Assembly (NCBI RefSeq): GCF_029269825.1
Contig: NZ_JARJHU010000005.1
Location: forward strand, 1 to 64,000
Direction of reading: 5' to 3'
Length of the DNA: 64,000 nucleotides
Source of the DNA: Pedobacter sp. JY14-1
GTDB taxonomy: Bacteria > Bacteroidota > Bacteroidia > Sphingobacteriales > Sphingobacteriaceae
Each line of letters begins with the position of its first letter. Position 1 is the stretch's first letter. The notes under the pieces were generated by a model. The model ran no database searches and was not told where the DNA came from. It worked only from the letters and a program-made list of their open reading frames with translations. This document shows, in pieces, positions 25,403 to 34,250 of the stretch. Both the position numbers and the translations under genes were made by a program.

Positions 25403-27256
25403 CTACCTGTTTAGCAATAAGGGCAATGAATACTGGCTCCGGTTCACTACGGTAATGGCCGAGAAGTTTTCTGGTTTGTCAACACTCACCGGACCGGTAT
25501 ACAATGCCGAATATACGTTCGGGCGGCTGCCATCTGTCGTGTAACGGATCTCCGAGCCTGCTACCGGGTTACTGAGGGTAATCCGATAACTACCATTTTG
25601 ACGCGTCGTATCTGAAACTCCAGGTTCGGGCACACGGTAGCCATAACCCGCACGATCATACCGGTTGTAATGCCTGCGCATACGCTGTTCAAAACCGGTC
25701 CAGCTTTGCTGCGCTTTTGGTGTCCAGGTCACTTCTGCCAGTGATGCCATACGTGGCAGGGTCAGGTAATCGAAATATTTTTCAGAGCGGTTTTCATTAA
25801 TGGGCGCCAGCTCCTGCAATACAGTGCCGTGGATAAATTGATCCGACCAGAGAGCGGCACTGGCCCCAAGAATCTGCGGACGGTACTTAATGTCCAGTCC
25901 GGGCAGCATCGGGTCCAGGGTATATGCTTTTTCCAGGGAGATGGGTTTCAGCCAGGTAGCCGCCTTAATTTCGCCAGGAGTAACACTTTCAGCTACATCG
26001 TAATAAGAATGACTGGTAAGGGTCATGATCGCATAGTGACCATTTTCTACTGCCTTAAGGGCCTTTTTCGGGTCATTCCAGATCATCCCTGCGACCTTTT
26101 GCTTCAGGCCATCTTCGATGATCTCATCCCAGCCAACTATGGTTTTGCCATATTTACCGACCATCTCCTGTACGCGCTGATTGAAATAGACCTGCAATTG
26201 CTTTTCTTCCTTCAGGCCCAGTTCGTTCTTTCGCTTCTGGCAACTCGGACAGGCTTTCCAGCGCTCATAATTGGCTTCGTCTCCTCCGATATGGATGTAT
26301 TTTGACGGGAATAGTGCAAAGGTTTCCTTAAATACATCGGCCAGGAAGTCAAAAGTACTTTCCTTCCCGGCACAGTAGATTTCCTTACTGATAGAGTGCT
26401 GGGTCTGTACCTCATATTGCTCACCGGTGCAGCATAGGTAAGGGTAAGCAGCAATAGAAGCCAGGGCATGTGCAGGTAATTCAATCTCAGGGATAATATC
26501 AACGTTGTGCTTAGCAGCATACGCCACCATTTCCTTAATATCTTCCTGGGTATAGTAGCCACCGGTACGTTCCGCGCCAGTTCCTCGCCAGGCACCGATA
26601 CTGGTCAGTTTGGGGTATTTTTTGATCTCCAGACGCCAGCCAGCATCGTCGGTGAGATGCAGGTGCAGGGTGTTCAGTTTGTACATGGCCATCATGTCGA
26701 TGAAGTGCAGTACATATTCCTTGCTGAAGAAATAGCGGGCTACATCGAGCATCATACCGCGAAAGGCATATTGGGGGGTATCCTGAATGTCGGCACCTTT
26801 CACCTTCCAGTTCACGTTGCGCTGGCGGGTTTTACTGTAGATTTCCACAGGCAGCAGTTGCAGCAAGGTCTGGGTACCGTAAAATACGCCAGCGCTGGCA
26901 CCGGCACTGATGCGGATACCTGCGCTGCTTACGCTCATGCGGTAGCCTTCCTTGTCCGGCGCGAAGGTCTTATCTAATGTCAGGACAATACCCGAAGTCT
27001 GTTCCGATTTGTATGGAAGTACCTGCAGGTCGAATCCGGTTGCCGGGGACAATACTTCTGCAAGCAGTTCTGCCTGAGGCCTCAGGCCAGCCTCATAATA
27101 AATTTTTGTATTGGGACTAAGGGTATAGTCGCTGCCGGTAGCGCGGATACTTTTCGGCAGGGGAATAATATCTGCGTGGGAACCGGTATTTTTCTGGGCA
27201 GATGCACCTAGGTGTAAACAGCAATACAACAGGGCCGTAGCAATGGCTGACTTCAT
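25403..27256 (-). CDS. Secreted beta-N-acetylhexosaminidase (GH20)
   Basis: Releases terminal beta-linked GlcNAc or GalNAc, for example from chitin fragments or glycoproteins; 617 residues. A signal peptide ends around ALLYCCLHLGASA. A GH20b domain (about 30-145) and a TIM barrel follow. HIGGDEANYERW holds the catalytic Asp326-Glu327 pair. A C-terminal chitobiase-like beta domain (about 555-617, with IRYTTDGSRPN) ends the chain. The ATG at 27256 is chosen over an in-frame TTG at 27280. A LacI-like CAAACGTTTG palindrome lies 76 bases upstream. Confidence 0.93.
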   Translation of the reverse strand: MKSAIATALLYCCLHLGASAQKNTGSHADIIPLPKSIRATGSDYTLSPNTKIYYEAGLRPQAELLAEVLSPATGFDLQVLPYKSEQTSGIVLTLDKTFAPDKEGYRMSVSSAGIRISAGASAGVFYGTQTLLQLLPVEIYSKTRQRNVNWKVKGADIQDTPQYAFRGMMLDVARYFFSKEYVLHFIDMMAMYKLNTLHLHLTDDAGWRLEIKKYPKLTSIGAWRGTGAERTGGYYTQEDIKEMVAYAAKHNVDIIPEIELPAHALASIAAYPYLCCTGEQYEVQTQHSISKEIYCAGKESTFDFLADVFKETFALFPSKYIHIGGDEANYERWKACPSCQKRKNELGLKEEKQLQVYFNQRVQEMVGKYGKTIVGWDEIIEDGLKQKVAGMIWNDPKKALKAVENGHYAIMTLTSHSYYDVAESVTPGEIKAATWLKPISLEKAYTLDPMLPGLDIKYRPQILGASAALWSDQFIHGTVLQELAPINENRSEKYFDYLTLPRMASLAEVTWTPKAQQSWTGFEQRMRRHYNRYDRAGYGYRVPEPGVSDTTRQNGSYRITLSNPVAGSEIRYTTDGSRPNVYSALYTGPVSVDKPENFSAITVVNRSQYSLPLLLNR

Positions 27257-27332
27257 ACGTGTGTAATTTGGTTTTTGCAATGATACTCAAATTACCCTGC
27301 ACACACCACCCCAGGCAAGATTAAAAACCGTG

Positions 27333-27342
27333 CAAACGTTTG
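27333..27342. promoter_or_regulatory. LacI-like palindrome before the GH20 gene
   Basis: CAAACGTTTG is a perfect 10-bp palindrome with the CG axis typical of LacI-family sites. It lies 76 bases before the GH20 ATG, the same distance as the uxaB site. The outer bases fit the AGCGANAACGNTTGCG pattern only partly, so it may belong to another LacI protein or be chance. Confidence 0.4.
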
Positions 27343-27349
27343 ATTTACA

Positions 27350-27868
27350 TTACCGATAACGATGGTAATGTTCCAAAATCTTGTCAAAACAGATATTCAG
27401 CCAGGCAGAATAGTGATCAGGGTCTTGCTTTAGTTCACTACCCAGTTGCTCAAGACTGACATAGCGGTAAGCCGAGGCCTCCTCCGGGTTCAGGATCGGC
27501 ATTTCGTCACTGTAACCAAAGAAGACATGGTCATATTCGTATTCTGTCAGGTTTTCCAAAGGTGCATGGTAAAGAAAACTAAATACACATTGCAATGAGC
27601 AGCTCATACCCATTTCCTGCTTGAGCCGCCGGTGAGCAGCGTCCAGTGTAGCTTCTCCGGGCTGCGGGTGGCTGCAGCACGTATTGGTCCACTTGCCACC
27701 TGAATGATATTTACTGAATGCACGCTGCTGAAGGAGCAGCTCACCTTTAGTGTTAAAGACAAAGACAGAAAAGGCCCGGTGCAGGTGGCCTTCAATGTGG
27801 GCCTGCATCTTACCCATCGTACCGGTGGGCTGGTCTTGTTCGTCTACGAGTATGACATCGTCGTTCAT
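27350..27868 (-). CDS. idi: Isopentenyl-diphosphate delta-isomerase, type I
   Basis: Interconverts isopentenyl diphosphate and dimethylallyl diphosphate for isoprenoid synthesis (quinones, carotenoids, undecaprenyl phosphate). This Nudix-fold protein has 172 residues, normal for type I enzymes. It contains the catalytic-Cys region TNTCCSHPQPGE (near 65-76), HRAFSVFVFN, and the Nudix-like RRLKQEMGM with the second-site Glu in YEYDHVFFG. It is a housekeeping gene sitting between secreted GH95 and GH20 genes, with its own probable promoter about 70 bases upstream. Nothing suggests a link to the glycan genes. Confidence 0.94.
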   Translation of the reverse strand: MNDDVILVDEQDQPTGTMGKMQAHIEGHLHRAFSVFVFNTKGELLLQQRAFSKYHSGGKWTNTCCSHPQPGEATLDAAHRRLKQEMGMSCSLQCVFSFLYHAPLENLTEYEYDHVFFGYSDEMPILNPEEASAYRYVSLEQLGSELKQDPDHYSAWLNICFDKILEHYHRYR

Positions 27869-27936
27869 TTTTCTTCGTGTGTGTTAAGCCCGGTCTTCCT
27901 ATCCTTTCAGCAACATGAAGACCAGGACCTTTACGG

Positions 27937-27944
27937 CAAAGATA
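27937..27944 (-). promoter_or_regulatory. Possible Bacteroidota -7 box before idi
   Basis: On the - strand TATCTTTG matches the Bacteroidota sigma-ABfA -7 consensus TAnnTTTG exactly, 68 bases before the idi ATG. No good -33 TTTG lies at the expected spacing. A small inverted repeat (GTCTG-4-CAGAC, 27949-27962) sits just upstream. Confidence 0.3.
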
Positions 27945-28018
27945 TAACGTCTGTATCCAGACCTGTATTATTTCTTCAATTTTGTCTTTGCAATGATATG
28001 TTAATCCTTTTGACAACA

Positions 28019-30394
28019 TTAGCGCTGCTGCGGTATCAGCCCTGTTTTTACGGCGACGGCGAGCAACTGGCCATTGATCTTCACTTTTACTTTACCTGCC
28101 TGAGGCCCGGTAATGGTGTAACTGGTTACTTTACCTGCCTTCCAGCTGAAGCTAACGGTATAATTCCCTCTGGCCTTCAAACCTTTAACGCTGCCCTGTA
28201 TTTTCCAGGAATCTGGTACGGCAGGCAGCAGGTCAATGAAACCATCGTGACTCTGCAGGAGCATTTCTGCAATACCAGCGGCAGCGCCGAAGTTGCCGTC
28301 GATCTGGAAAGGCGGGCCGGCAGACAGCATATTAGGGTACACGCCGCCACCCGCCCCGTAATTGATATCGGTACGGGAGGTAGGTTTCAGGATCTCCCGA
28401 AGCAGTTTGAAAGCGCGGTTGCCATCCTGAAGACGCGCCCAGAAAAGGAGTTTATAAGCGATAGTCCAGCTGGGGCCGTCGTCCCCCCTGACCTCAAGCG
28501 TCTTTCTCGCCGCGGCTGCCAGTTCGGGAGTAGCGGTCGGGGTAATCAGCGAAGCGGGATAAAGCCCCCAGAGATGGGAAATGTGACGGTGTTGCGGATC
28601 GGTCTCTTTATAGTCTTCCAGCCACTCCTGTATACGCCCGCTCGGGCTGATGACTCCAGGAGGCGGCACCAGTTTAAGTTTTTCCTCCAGTATCTTGCGG
28701 AACTCCGGGTCAATGCCCAGTGTTTTTGAGGCCGTGATCACGTTGTTGAACAAGTCACGTACAATCTGGTTGTCGATGGTGGGCCCCATGGAGACATTAG
28801 CCGTCCTGCCATTGGGCAGGTAAAAGGAGTTTTCGGGGGAAACAGAAGGTGAAGTAACCCACCAGCCCGTTTTCGGATCCTTGATCAGTGCATCGTTATA
28901 AAATTGGGCGGAACCCTTCAATACCGGATAAATGTTGTTCAGGTAATTTTTGTCCAGGGTAAAGGCATAGTGGTCCCAGAGGTTATTGCACAGCCAGCCG
29001 GAACCGGCATTGGCAACGCCCCAGGATGCGCTCTCTCCCGGCTCGGTAAAACCCCATACATTGGTGATCACATGAGCGATCCAGCCATTGGCATTGTAAT
29101 AGGCTTTGGCAGTGCGTTCACCGGGTTTTACCAGTCCCTTCACCAGGTCGGCGAGGGGGAGGTTGAGTTCCGACAGATTGCTCACCTCTAACGGCCAGTG
29201 GTTCATCTGTACGTTGACATCCAGGTGATAGTCACCATTCCAGGGGGTATTGATCTCTTTTGCCCATAACCCCTGCAGGTTTGGGGGCAGCAGTCCTAAC
29301 CTGGTGCTGCTGATGCTGAGGTAACGGCCAAACTGGTAGAACAGGGCCGGAAGTGCCGGGTCATCCTGGGCATTCTTATAGAACAGATTCAGGCGCTGAT
29401 CAGTAGGTAAATGGCCTGACTTGCCCTGGCCAAGGTCGAGGCTTACGCGTTTGAACAACCTGCTGAAACGAGCGATGTGACGCTCCCTTTGCTGAATATA
29501 TGGTTTATTCAATGCCGTGGAGAGTAGCTTTGCCGTTTCAGCCTTATAATCTTTCCCCCGGAAATTTGTGCCCGCGGAAACGATCAGGAGCAGTTCGTCT
29601 GCGCCTTTGACCTGCAGGCTGTTGCTGCCGGCAATTACCGTACCACCTGTTGCTTTTGCCTGTACGCGGGCGAGGTATTCCATTCCCCTGCCGTCGGTGC
29701 CATTATCCAGTTGCCCGTAAAACTGGAGTTCTTTACCTTCCATGCGGGTGGCATAGCGTTCCGCACGGCTCATACTGATTTGACAGCTGACGGCACCCGG
29801 AAGGTCAGCAGTGATGCGGATGATGACGACATCATCGTCGAAACTGGTAAAATAAGTACGGTAATAGTTCACACCGTTGTATTTGAATGTAGTCGTTGCC
29901 AAAGCATGATCCAGGGAAAGTTCACGGCGGTAAGACTGGAGACCAGTTGCAGCGGTGACTATAGGGTTGCCTGGATAAAGGTAGGTGATGTCCAGGTCAC
30001 CGAGGGTCTGGAACTTACCCCATTGCGCGCCACCGGAACCAGGTCCTTTACAGATAAAATGCTGGTTGACCAGATCCTGGGCCTCATCATTTTTGCCTTC
30101 AAGGATCAGCCTGCGGATCTCGGGCAGACTTTTATGTGCTTCATAATTATTGGCATCCTGCGGTGAACCCGACCACAGGGTAATGTCGTTAAGTACAATC
30201 TTCTCTTTTTGTACGCCACCGTCCGGCGTCATGCCCAAACGACCATTACCCAGAGGAAGGGTTTCTTCCCAGATTTTTGCGGGCCGGTCATACCAGAGTT
30301 TCAGCGGCGGTTGCCGGGCAGCTGCAGAAAGACATATTGTGCAGAGAATCAGAGAGTAAATGAGCTTATAGCGGTTGATCGGTTTCAGTGTCAT
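28019..30394 (-). CDS. Secreted GH95 alpha-L-fucosidase
   Basis: Inverting hydrolase acting on terminal alpha-1,2-linked fucose (some members act on alpha-L-galactose), 791 residues. Signal peptide to about residue 27 (ending SAAARQ). An N-terminal beta-super-sandwich (about 30-290, with ETLPLGNGRLGM) is followed by an alpha/alpha6 barrel. Family residues visible: VNVQMNHWPLE (the Asn pair), TSPSVSPENSF (Glu acid) and QIDGNFGAAAGIAEMLLQS (Asp base). The closing beta domain ends near the stop. About 170 bases separate it from the upstream operon terminator, so it likely has its own promoter. Confidence 0.93.
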   Translation of the reverse strand: MTLKPINRYKLIYSLILCTICLSAAARQPPLKLWYDRPAKIWEETLPLGNGRLGMTPDGGVQKEKIVLNDITLWSGSPQDANNYEAHKSLPEIRRLILEGKNDEAQDLVNQHFICKGPGSGGAQWGKFQTLGDLDITYLYPGNPIVTAATGLQSYRRELSLDHALATTTFKYNGVNYYRTYFTSFDDDVVIIRITADLPGAVSCQISMSRAERYATRMEGKELQFYGQLDNGTDGRGMEYLARVQAKATGGTVIAGSNSLQVKGADELLLIVSAGTNFRGKDYKAETAKLLSTALNKPYIQQRERHIARFSRLFKRVSLDLGQGKSGHLPTDQRLNLFYKNAQDDPALPALFYQFGRYLSISSTRLGLLPPNLQGLWAKEINTPWNGDYHLDVNVQMNHWPLEVSNLSELNLPLADLVKGLVKPGERTAKAYYNANGWIAHVITNVWGFTEPGESASWGVANAGSGWLCNNLWDHYAFTLDKNYLNNIYPVLKGSAQFYNDALIKDPKTGWWVTSPSVSPENSFYLPNGRTANVSMGPTIDNQIVRDLFNNVITASKTLGIDPEFRKILEEKLKLVPPPGVISPSGRIQEWLEDYKETDPQHRHISHLWGLYPASLITPTATPELAAAARKTLEVRGDDGPSWTIAYKLLFWARLQDGNRAFKLLREILKPTSRTDINYGAGGGVYPNMLSAGPPFQIDGNFGAAAGIAEMLLQSHDGFIDLLPAVPDSWKIQGSVKGLKARGNYTVSFSWKAGKVTSYTITGPQAGKVKVKINGQLLAVAVKTGLIPQQR

Positions 30395-30513
30395 TACAAA
30401 TGGTTTTATCTGGTATTATTTCGTCCTGGGAACAGGGATAAAAATAGAACAAAAACATGGCTGCCAAATGGACAAAGCTGAAAAAATAATGGATTAAACA
30501 GGCAGCTGATTAC

Positions 30514-30547
30514 CAAATAAAAAAGGGTGCCCTTGAGGGACACCCTT
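30514..30547 (-). terminator. Rho-independent terminator after the sugar dehydrogenase gene
   Basis: Stem AAGGGTGCCC / GGG-A-CACCCTT (30523-30532 and 30537-30547, one bulged base) with a TTGA loop. On the - strand it is followed by a T-rich run (complement of 30514-30522). It ends the 46.8-to-30.6 kb block of - strand genes 20 bases after the last stop. Confidence 0.82.
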
Positions 30548-30567
30548 GCTTACAGCCGAAGCTGGTG

Positions 30568-33255
30568 TTACTTATTTTTGACTTCGAGTGAGGTCACTTT
30601 GCTTCCGGTCTGACTGAACACGACATAGACATCATGTTTACCGGCAGCTGGTGTCAGCGCTGCAGAAGCAGTTTGTCCGGCAACTCCCGGAGCGGCGGAC
30701 TGGCCAATGACCTTCCCCTCAGGACGATCCAGCCTAATCTCAAAACTGCCGGTGCCGGTCTTATCTGTGCCTTTCAGATCGATACCCTTCAGACCAGTGA
30801 GGTCGATGTTCTTCAGTTGAAGATAAGCGCCCTTGTCTTTTATCGTTGCAACGGTTTTATCACCGTTAAAGTCAACACCTCTGGAACCGTCGGTATGACT
30901 GACCAGTACCGTCGGATTGCGAAGTACGACAACACTTTCTCCGGTCTGGGCAGGGGCGGAAAGTGCACCACGGTCTTTATAAGCGGCGCGGAAGATGAAC
31001 GAACCTTTATTGGTCTGTCCAGGTTGCTCATTGGTGGTATAGTTACCAGTAACCGGGAGATTTTTAGGCGCAGCTTTTTTCTCACTCAGGCTCAGTACAT
31101 ATTTCACGATCGAACTTACCTCTGCGTTCGACATTGAAGTATGTGCCGGCATCATGGCATCACCCCACACGCCTGCGCCACCATTGATCACTTTCTTGGT
31201 CAGCCTGTCCAGAGCACCGTTGTCCCCTTTGTATTTCAGCGCCACTTCTGTGAATGATGGTCCAAGTGAACGGGTGTCTACGGTATGGCAGGCATTACAG
31301 TCGCTCTTTTTGATCAGTGCCTTGGCACCTGCAAACTCTGCACCGGCATCCTGACGGTTCTGGTTCTGGGCCACTACGGTAAGGTCATATCCCTCTGAAA
31401 GGTAATTGATAGACACCGATACCTGTGCCGGGGAAATACGTTTGCTGGCCAGACTGCCGTCTTCTTTATCCGATACACTCACAGCATAGCTGACGGTATT
31501 GCCAGGAAAGAAGAAAGTACTGTTGCCTTTGGTAAAGTTGAAATTCACTACAGGAACTGCATTCCCCGCAGTGATGTCTACCGATTTGCTGTTTTTTGCA
31601 CCTGAGGGATCGGTAACGGTCAACGTTGCCTTATACGTACCCGCTGTAGCGAGGATGATCTCCGGATTGGCAGTGGTCCTGGTCTGCACAAGCTTGCCGT
31701 TTTTAGTGATCTTCCAGTTGTAAGTCAGCACGTCGCCGTCCGCATCACGGGTACCTTTAGATGAAAGCTGTATTTTCAGAGGTAGTGCACCCGCTGTCTT
31801 GCTTGCCGATGCCTGTACTTCCGGCTTCCGGTTACCACCATTGTATTCTATCTTAATGAGCTCTGCTTCGGGAAGGTCCTTGAAATAGCCATTGCCATAT
31901 TCCAGTATGTAGAGGCTGCCATCGGGGCCAAACTTCATATCGATCGGACCGCGAAGCACCAGGTTGGGCAGGAAACGTTCCATAGAAACATATTTACCGT
32001 CTTCATCAAAAGTGACGGCAAGCAGCCAGCCCCTCACCCAGTCAGTAATGATCCATTTACCTTCGTAATAAGCAGGAAAAAGGCTCTTTGCACCTGCCTT
32101 AAAGTCGGCAGCATGAAAGATCGGTCCACCTACTGCACTGCGGCCACCACTGCCCATTTCAGGAAACTCCTCGCTCAGGGCATAAGGATACCAGATAAAG
32201 GGGTCGGTAGTTGGCGGAAGTACATTCAGGCCGGTATTATTTGGCGAATTGTTCACCGGCTTCTGAGGATTCCACCATTCGCCGGATTCCTTAGTCGCGA
32301 AGTTATAATAGCGGTAGGCTTCCTTACCATTGAAATAAGGCCAGCCGTAGTTACCTGCCTTCTTGGCGATGTTGAACTCGTCATAAGACCTTGGGCCGCG
32401 GAGCTCGGAGGAATTGGAGCCATCAGGACCCACTTCGCCCCAGAACAGCCAGTTGTTCTTGCTGTCTATACTGAGTCTCCAGGGGTTCCTGTTGCCCATG
32501 GTATAAATTTCGGGACGGGTCTTGGGTGTTCCGGGAGGAAAGAGGTTACCCTTAGGAATGGTATAGCTGCCATCGGGCTCAGGATGGATACGCAGGATCT
32601 TCCCCCTTAGGTCATTGGTATTGGAAGAAGATTTCTGGGCATCGCGCGGACCCTCTCCAGGACGTTCGTCAATTGGGGTAAATCCATCGGAAGATCTGGA
32701 AAAAGTATTGTCTCCGGTGCTCAGAAAAAGATTGCCGTCTTTGTCAAACAGCATGCCTCCGCCTACGTGGCAGCATTCCTCACGTTGTACAACGACGTCC
32801 AGTACTTTCTTTTCGGTGGCCAGATCCAGTTTTCCGCCATTCCAGACGAACCTGGACAGGCGGTTTACGGATTCAGCCTTAGGTGAATAATAAATGTATA
32901 TCCAGTGGTTTTTCGCATAATTCGGGTCCAGGATCACGCCTTGCAGACCGTCCTCGCCTTCCGAATGCTCACCACTCTTGCTCACATATTCCCGGCTTAC
33001 ATCGAATTCGGCAATCACCTGCATCTTGTTGGTCACCGGATCATATAATTTCAGTTTACCCTTACGTTCGGCATAAAGCACTTTTCCGCCATCCAGGATC
33101 TGAAACTGCATTGGCTCTTCCAGTTTCTGTTGCAGGACGACTTTAGTAAACCTGTTTTCGTCGGGTTTGGCTGTATTCTGGCCCTTGGCCATATATGCCG
33201 AAACCAACAACAGCGAAAAGACTGTTATTGGTTTCAGGAATGAAAATCTGGTCAT
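30568..33255 (-). CDS. Secreted sugar dehydrogenase - PKD - cytochrome c - carbohydrate-binding fusion
   Basis: A modular exported protein of 895 residues. In order: signal peptide (1-25), a six-bladed glucose/sorbosone-dehydrogenase propeller (about 35-460; CHVGGGMLFD, MGNRNPWRLS), a PKD domain (about 480-570; TRDADGDVLTYNW), a cytochrome c domain with one heme site CNACH near 650 and a distal Met in DAMMPAHTS, and a C-terminal CBM6-like beta domain (about 735-895). The propeller would oxidise a sugar with PQQ or a related cofactor and pass electrons to the attached heme. It starts 3 bases after the isomerase-like gene and is the last gene before a strong terminator. Confidence 0.87.
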   Translation of the reverse strand: MTRFSFLKPITVFSLLLVSAYMAKGQNTAKPDENRFTKVVLQQKLEEPMQFQILDGGKVLYAERKGKLKLYDPVTNKMQVIAEFDVSREYVSKSGEHSEGEDGLQGVILDPNYAKNHWIYIYYSPKAESVNRLSRFVWNGGKLDLATEKKVLDVVVQREECCHVGGGMLFDKDGNLFLSTGDNTFSRSSDGFTPIDERPGEGPRDAQKSSSNTNDLRGKILRIHPEPDGSYTIPKGNLFPPGTPKTRPEIYTMGNRNPWRLSIDSKNNWLFWGEVGPDGSNSSELRGPRSYDEFNIAKKAGNYGWPYFNGKEAYRYYNFATKESGEWWNPQKPVNNSPNNTGLNVLPPTTDPFIWYPYALSEEFPEMGSGGRSAVGGPIFHAADFKAGAKSLFPAYYEGKWIITDWVRGWLLAVTFDEDGKYVSMERFLPNLVLRGPIDMKFGPDGSLYILEYGNGYFKDLPEAELIKIEYNGGNRKPEVQASASKTAGALPLKIQLSSKGTRDADGDVLTYNWKITKNGKLVQTRTTANPEIILATAGTYKATLTVTDPSGAKNSKSVDITAGNAVPVVNFNFTKGNSTFFFPGNTVSYAVSVSDKEDGSLASKRISPAQVSVSINYLSEGYDLTVVAQNQNRQDAGAEFAGAKALIKKSDCNACHTVDTRSLGPSFTEVALKYKGDNGALDRLTKKVINGGAGVWGDAMMPAHTSMSNAEVSSIVKYVLSLSEKKAAPKNLPVTGNYTTNEQPGQTNKGSFIFRAAYKDRGALSAPAQTGESVVVLRNPTVLVSHTDGSRGVDFNGDKTVATIKDKGAYLQLKNIDLTGLKGIDLKGTDKTGTGSFEIRLDRPEGKVIGQSAAPGVAGQTASAALTPAAGKHDVYVVFSQTGSKVTSLEVKNK

Positions 33256-33258
33256 GTA

Positions 33259-34158
33259 TTATTTTGTTGCTGCGACGAGTTTACGGAAGTTGATCACGCT
33301 TGCAGCTACGTCTGCGCTGTTTGCCTCCCAGTTGTATTCATATTCTGCTGAGATCGCTCCTTTGAAGTTTTGTCGCTTCAGTTCTGCGATAACTCCGGGA
33401 ATATCGGATACGCCTTCTCCCCAGTGTACGTCGTGTCCGTTCTTACCTTTTTCATGCAGGTCCTTCATGTGGGAGTGCAGTACGTGGCCATCCAGTTTCT
33501 TCAGGCACTCAACAGGATCTAACCCTGAACGTACCCAGTGACCGATATCTGCACAAGCACCGATGCGCTTGCTCTGGCCTTTGATGGCATTGAGCACGAT
33601 ATCAGGGTTCCAATAGTGTGATGGGTTCGGGTGGTTATGAATGGCTACATTGATCTGGTATTTATCTGCCAGGCGGGACAGTAAGGGAATATCCTTTTCA
33701 TTGGGTTCAGATGTGATCGTATGGATGCCCATGTCCTTGCAGAATTCGAACAGCTTGATCCAGTCGGCCTCATTGCCGGCACCGGTAACCCCGAAGGCAA
33801 CAACCTTTACATTATTGGCTTTCAGTAGCTCAAGAACGGCCTTACGCTTGGCCGGGTCCATATCCGGGCCCATCGTGCCTTCTATCCCCCCGCCGATCTT
33901 CTGACCGGGAAAGGCTTCGACGTAACGCAGGTTACAGCTGTCAATCTTCTTAACAGCCTGGGCAAAAGTAAACAGCCTGAAGGTATACGCTTGCGAGCCC
34001 AGTTCCCAACCCAGCTTGGCTTCCGGGTTTTTAGGAGCAGAACTGTCGCCCGATTTCATGCTTTTACAGGCGCCCAAAGCGGCTACCAGAGTCAATCCGA
34101 AGAAAATTTTCCTGTTGAGGTTCTTCGCTTTACGAATAGTTTGTACTTTAAAATTCAT
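33259..34158 (-). CDS. Lipoprotein with sugar-phosphate isomerase/epimerase TIM barrel
   Basis: A 299-residue AP-endonuclease-2-like TIM barrel, exported as a lipoprotein (lipobox AALGAC, Cys31). Metal-ligand-like residues appear in YVEAFPGQ, ITSEPNE, VAIHNHPNP, CADIGHW, HSHMKD and the final SAEYEYNW, as in the xylose-isomerase-like family. The export means the substrate is not a sugar phosphate but a free sugar in the periplasm. Similar secreted barrels occur in Bacteroidota operons with GMC and Gfo/Idh/MocA oxidoreductases, where they act on 3-keto sugars. That role is an inference here. It is followed by the sugar dehydrogenase fusion. Confidence 0.83.
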   Translation of the reverse strand: MNFKVQTIRKAKNLNRKIFFGLTLVAALGACKSMKSGDSSAPKNPEAKLGWELGSQAYTFRLFTFAQAVKKIDSCNLRYVEAFPGQKIGGGIEGTMGPDMDPAKRKAVLELLKANNVKVVAFGVTGAGNEADWIKLFEFCKDMGIHTITSEPNEKDIPLLSRLADKYQINVAIHNHPNPSHYWNPDIVLNAIKGQSKRIGACADIGHWVRSGLDPVECLKKLDGHVLHSHMKDLHEKGKNGHDVHWGEGVSDIPGVIAELKRQNFKGAISAEYEYNWEANSADVAASVINFRKLVAATK

Positions 34159-34250
34159 TGGTGTGTGAAATTTGGTTATTAGGTGGTCTGATGACCCTGG
34201 GGGCCTAATATAGAATTTTTAAAGCGACATGCAGCTATGTAATAATAAAA

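Noticed and set aside
27704..28729. A 341-codon + strand frame across idi and GH95.
   Set aside because: It crosses two genuine genes on the other strand and the gap between them; its content is not protein-like.
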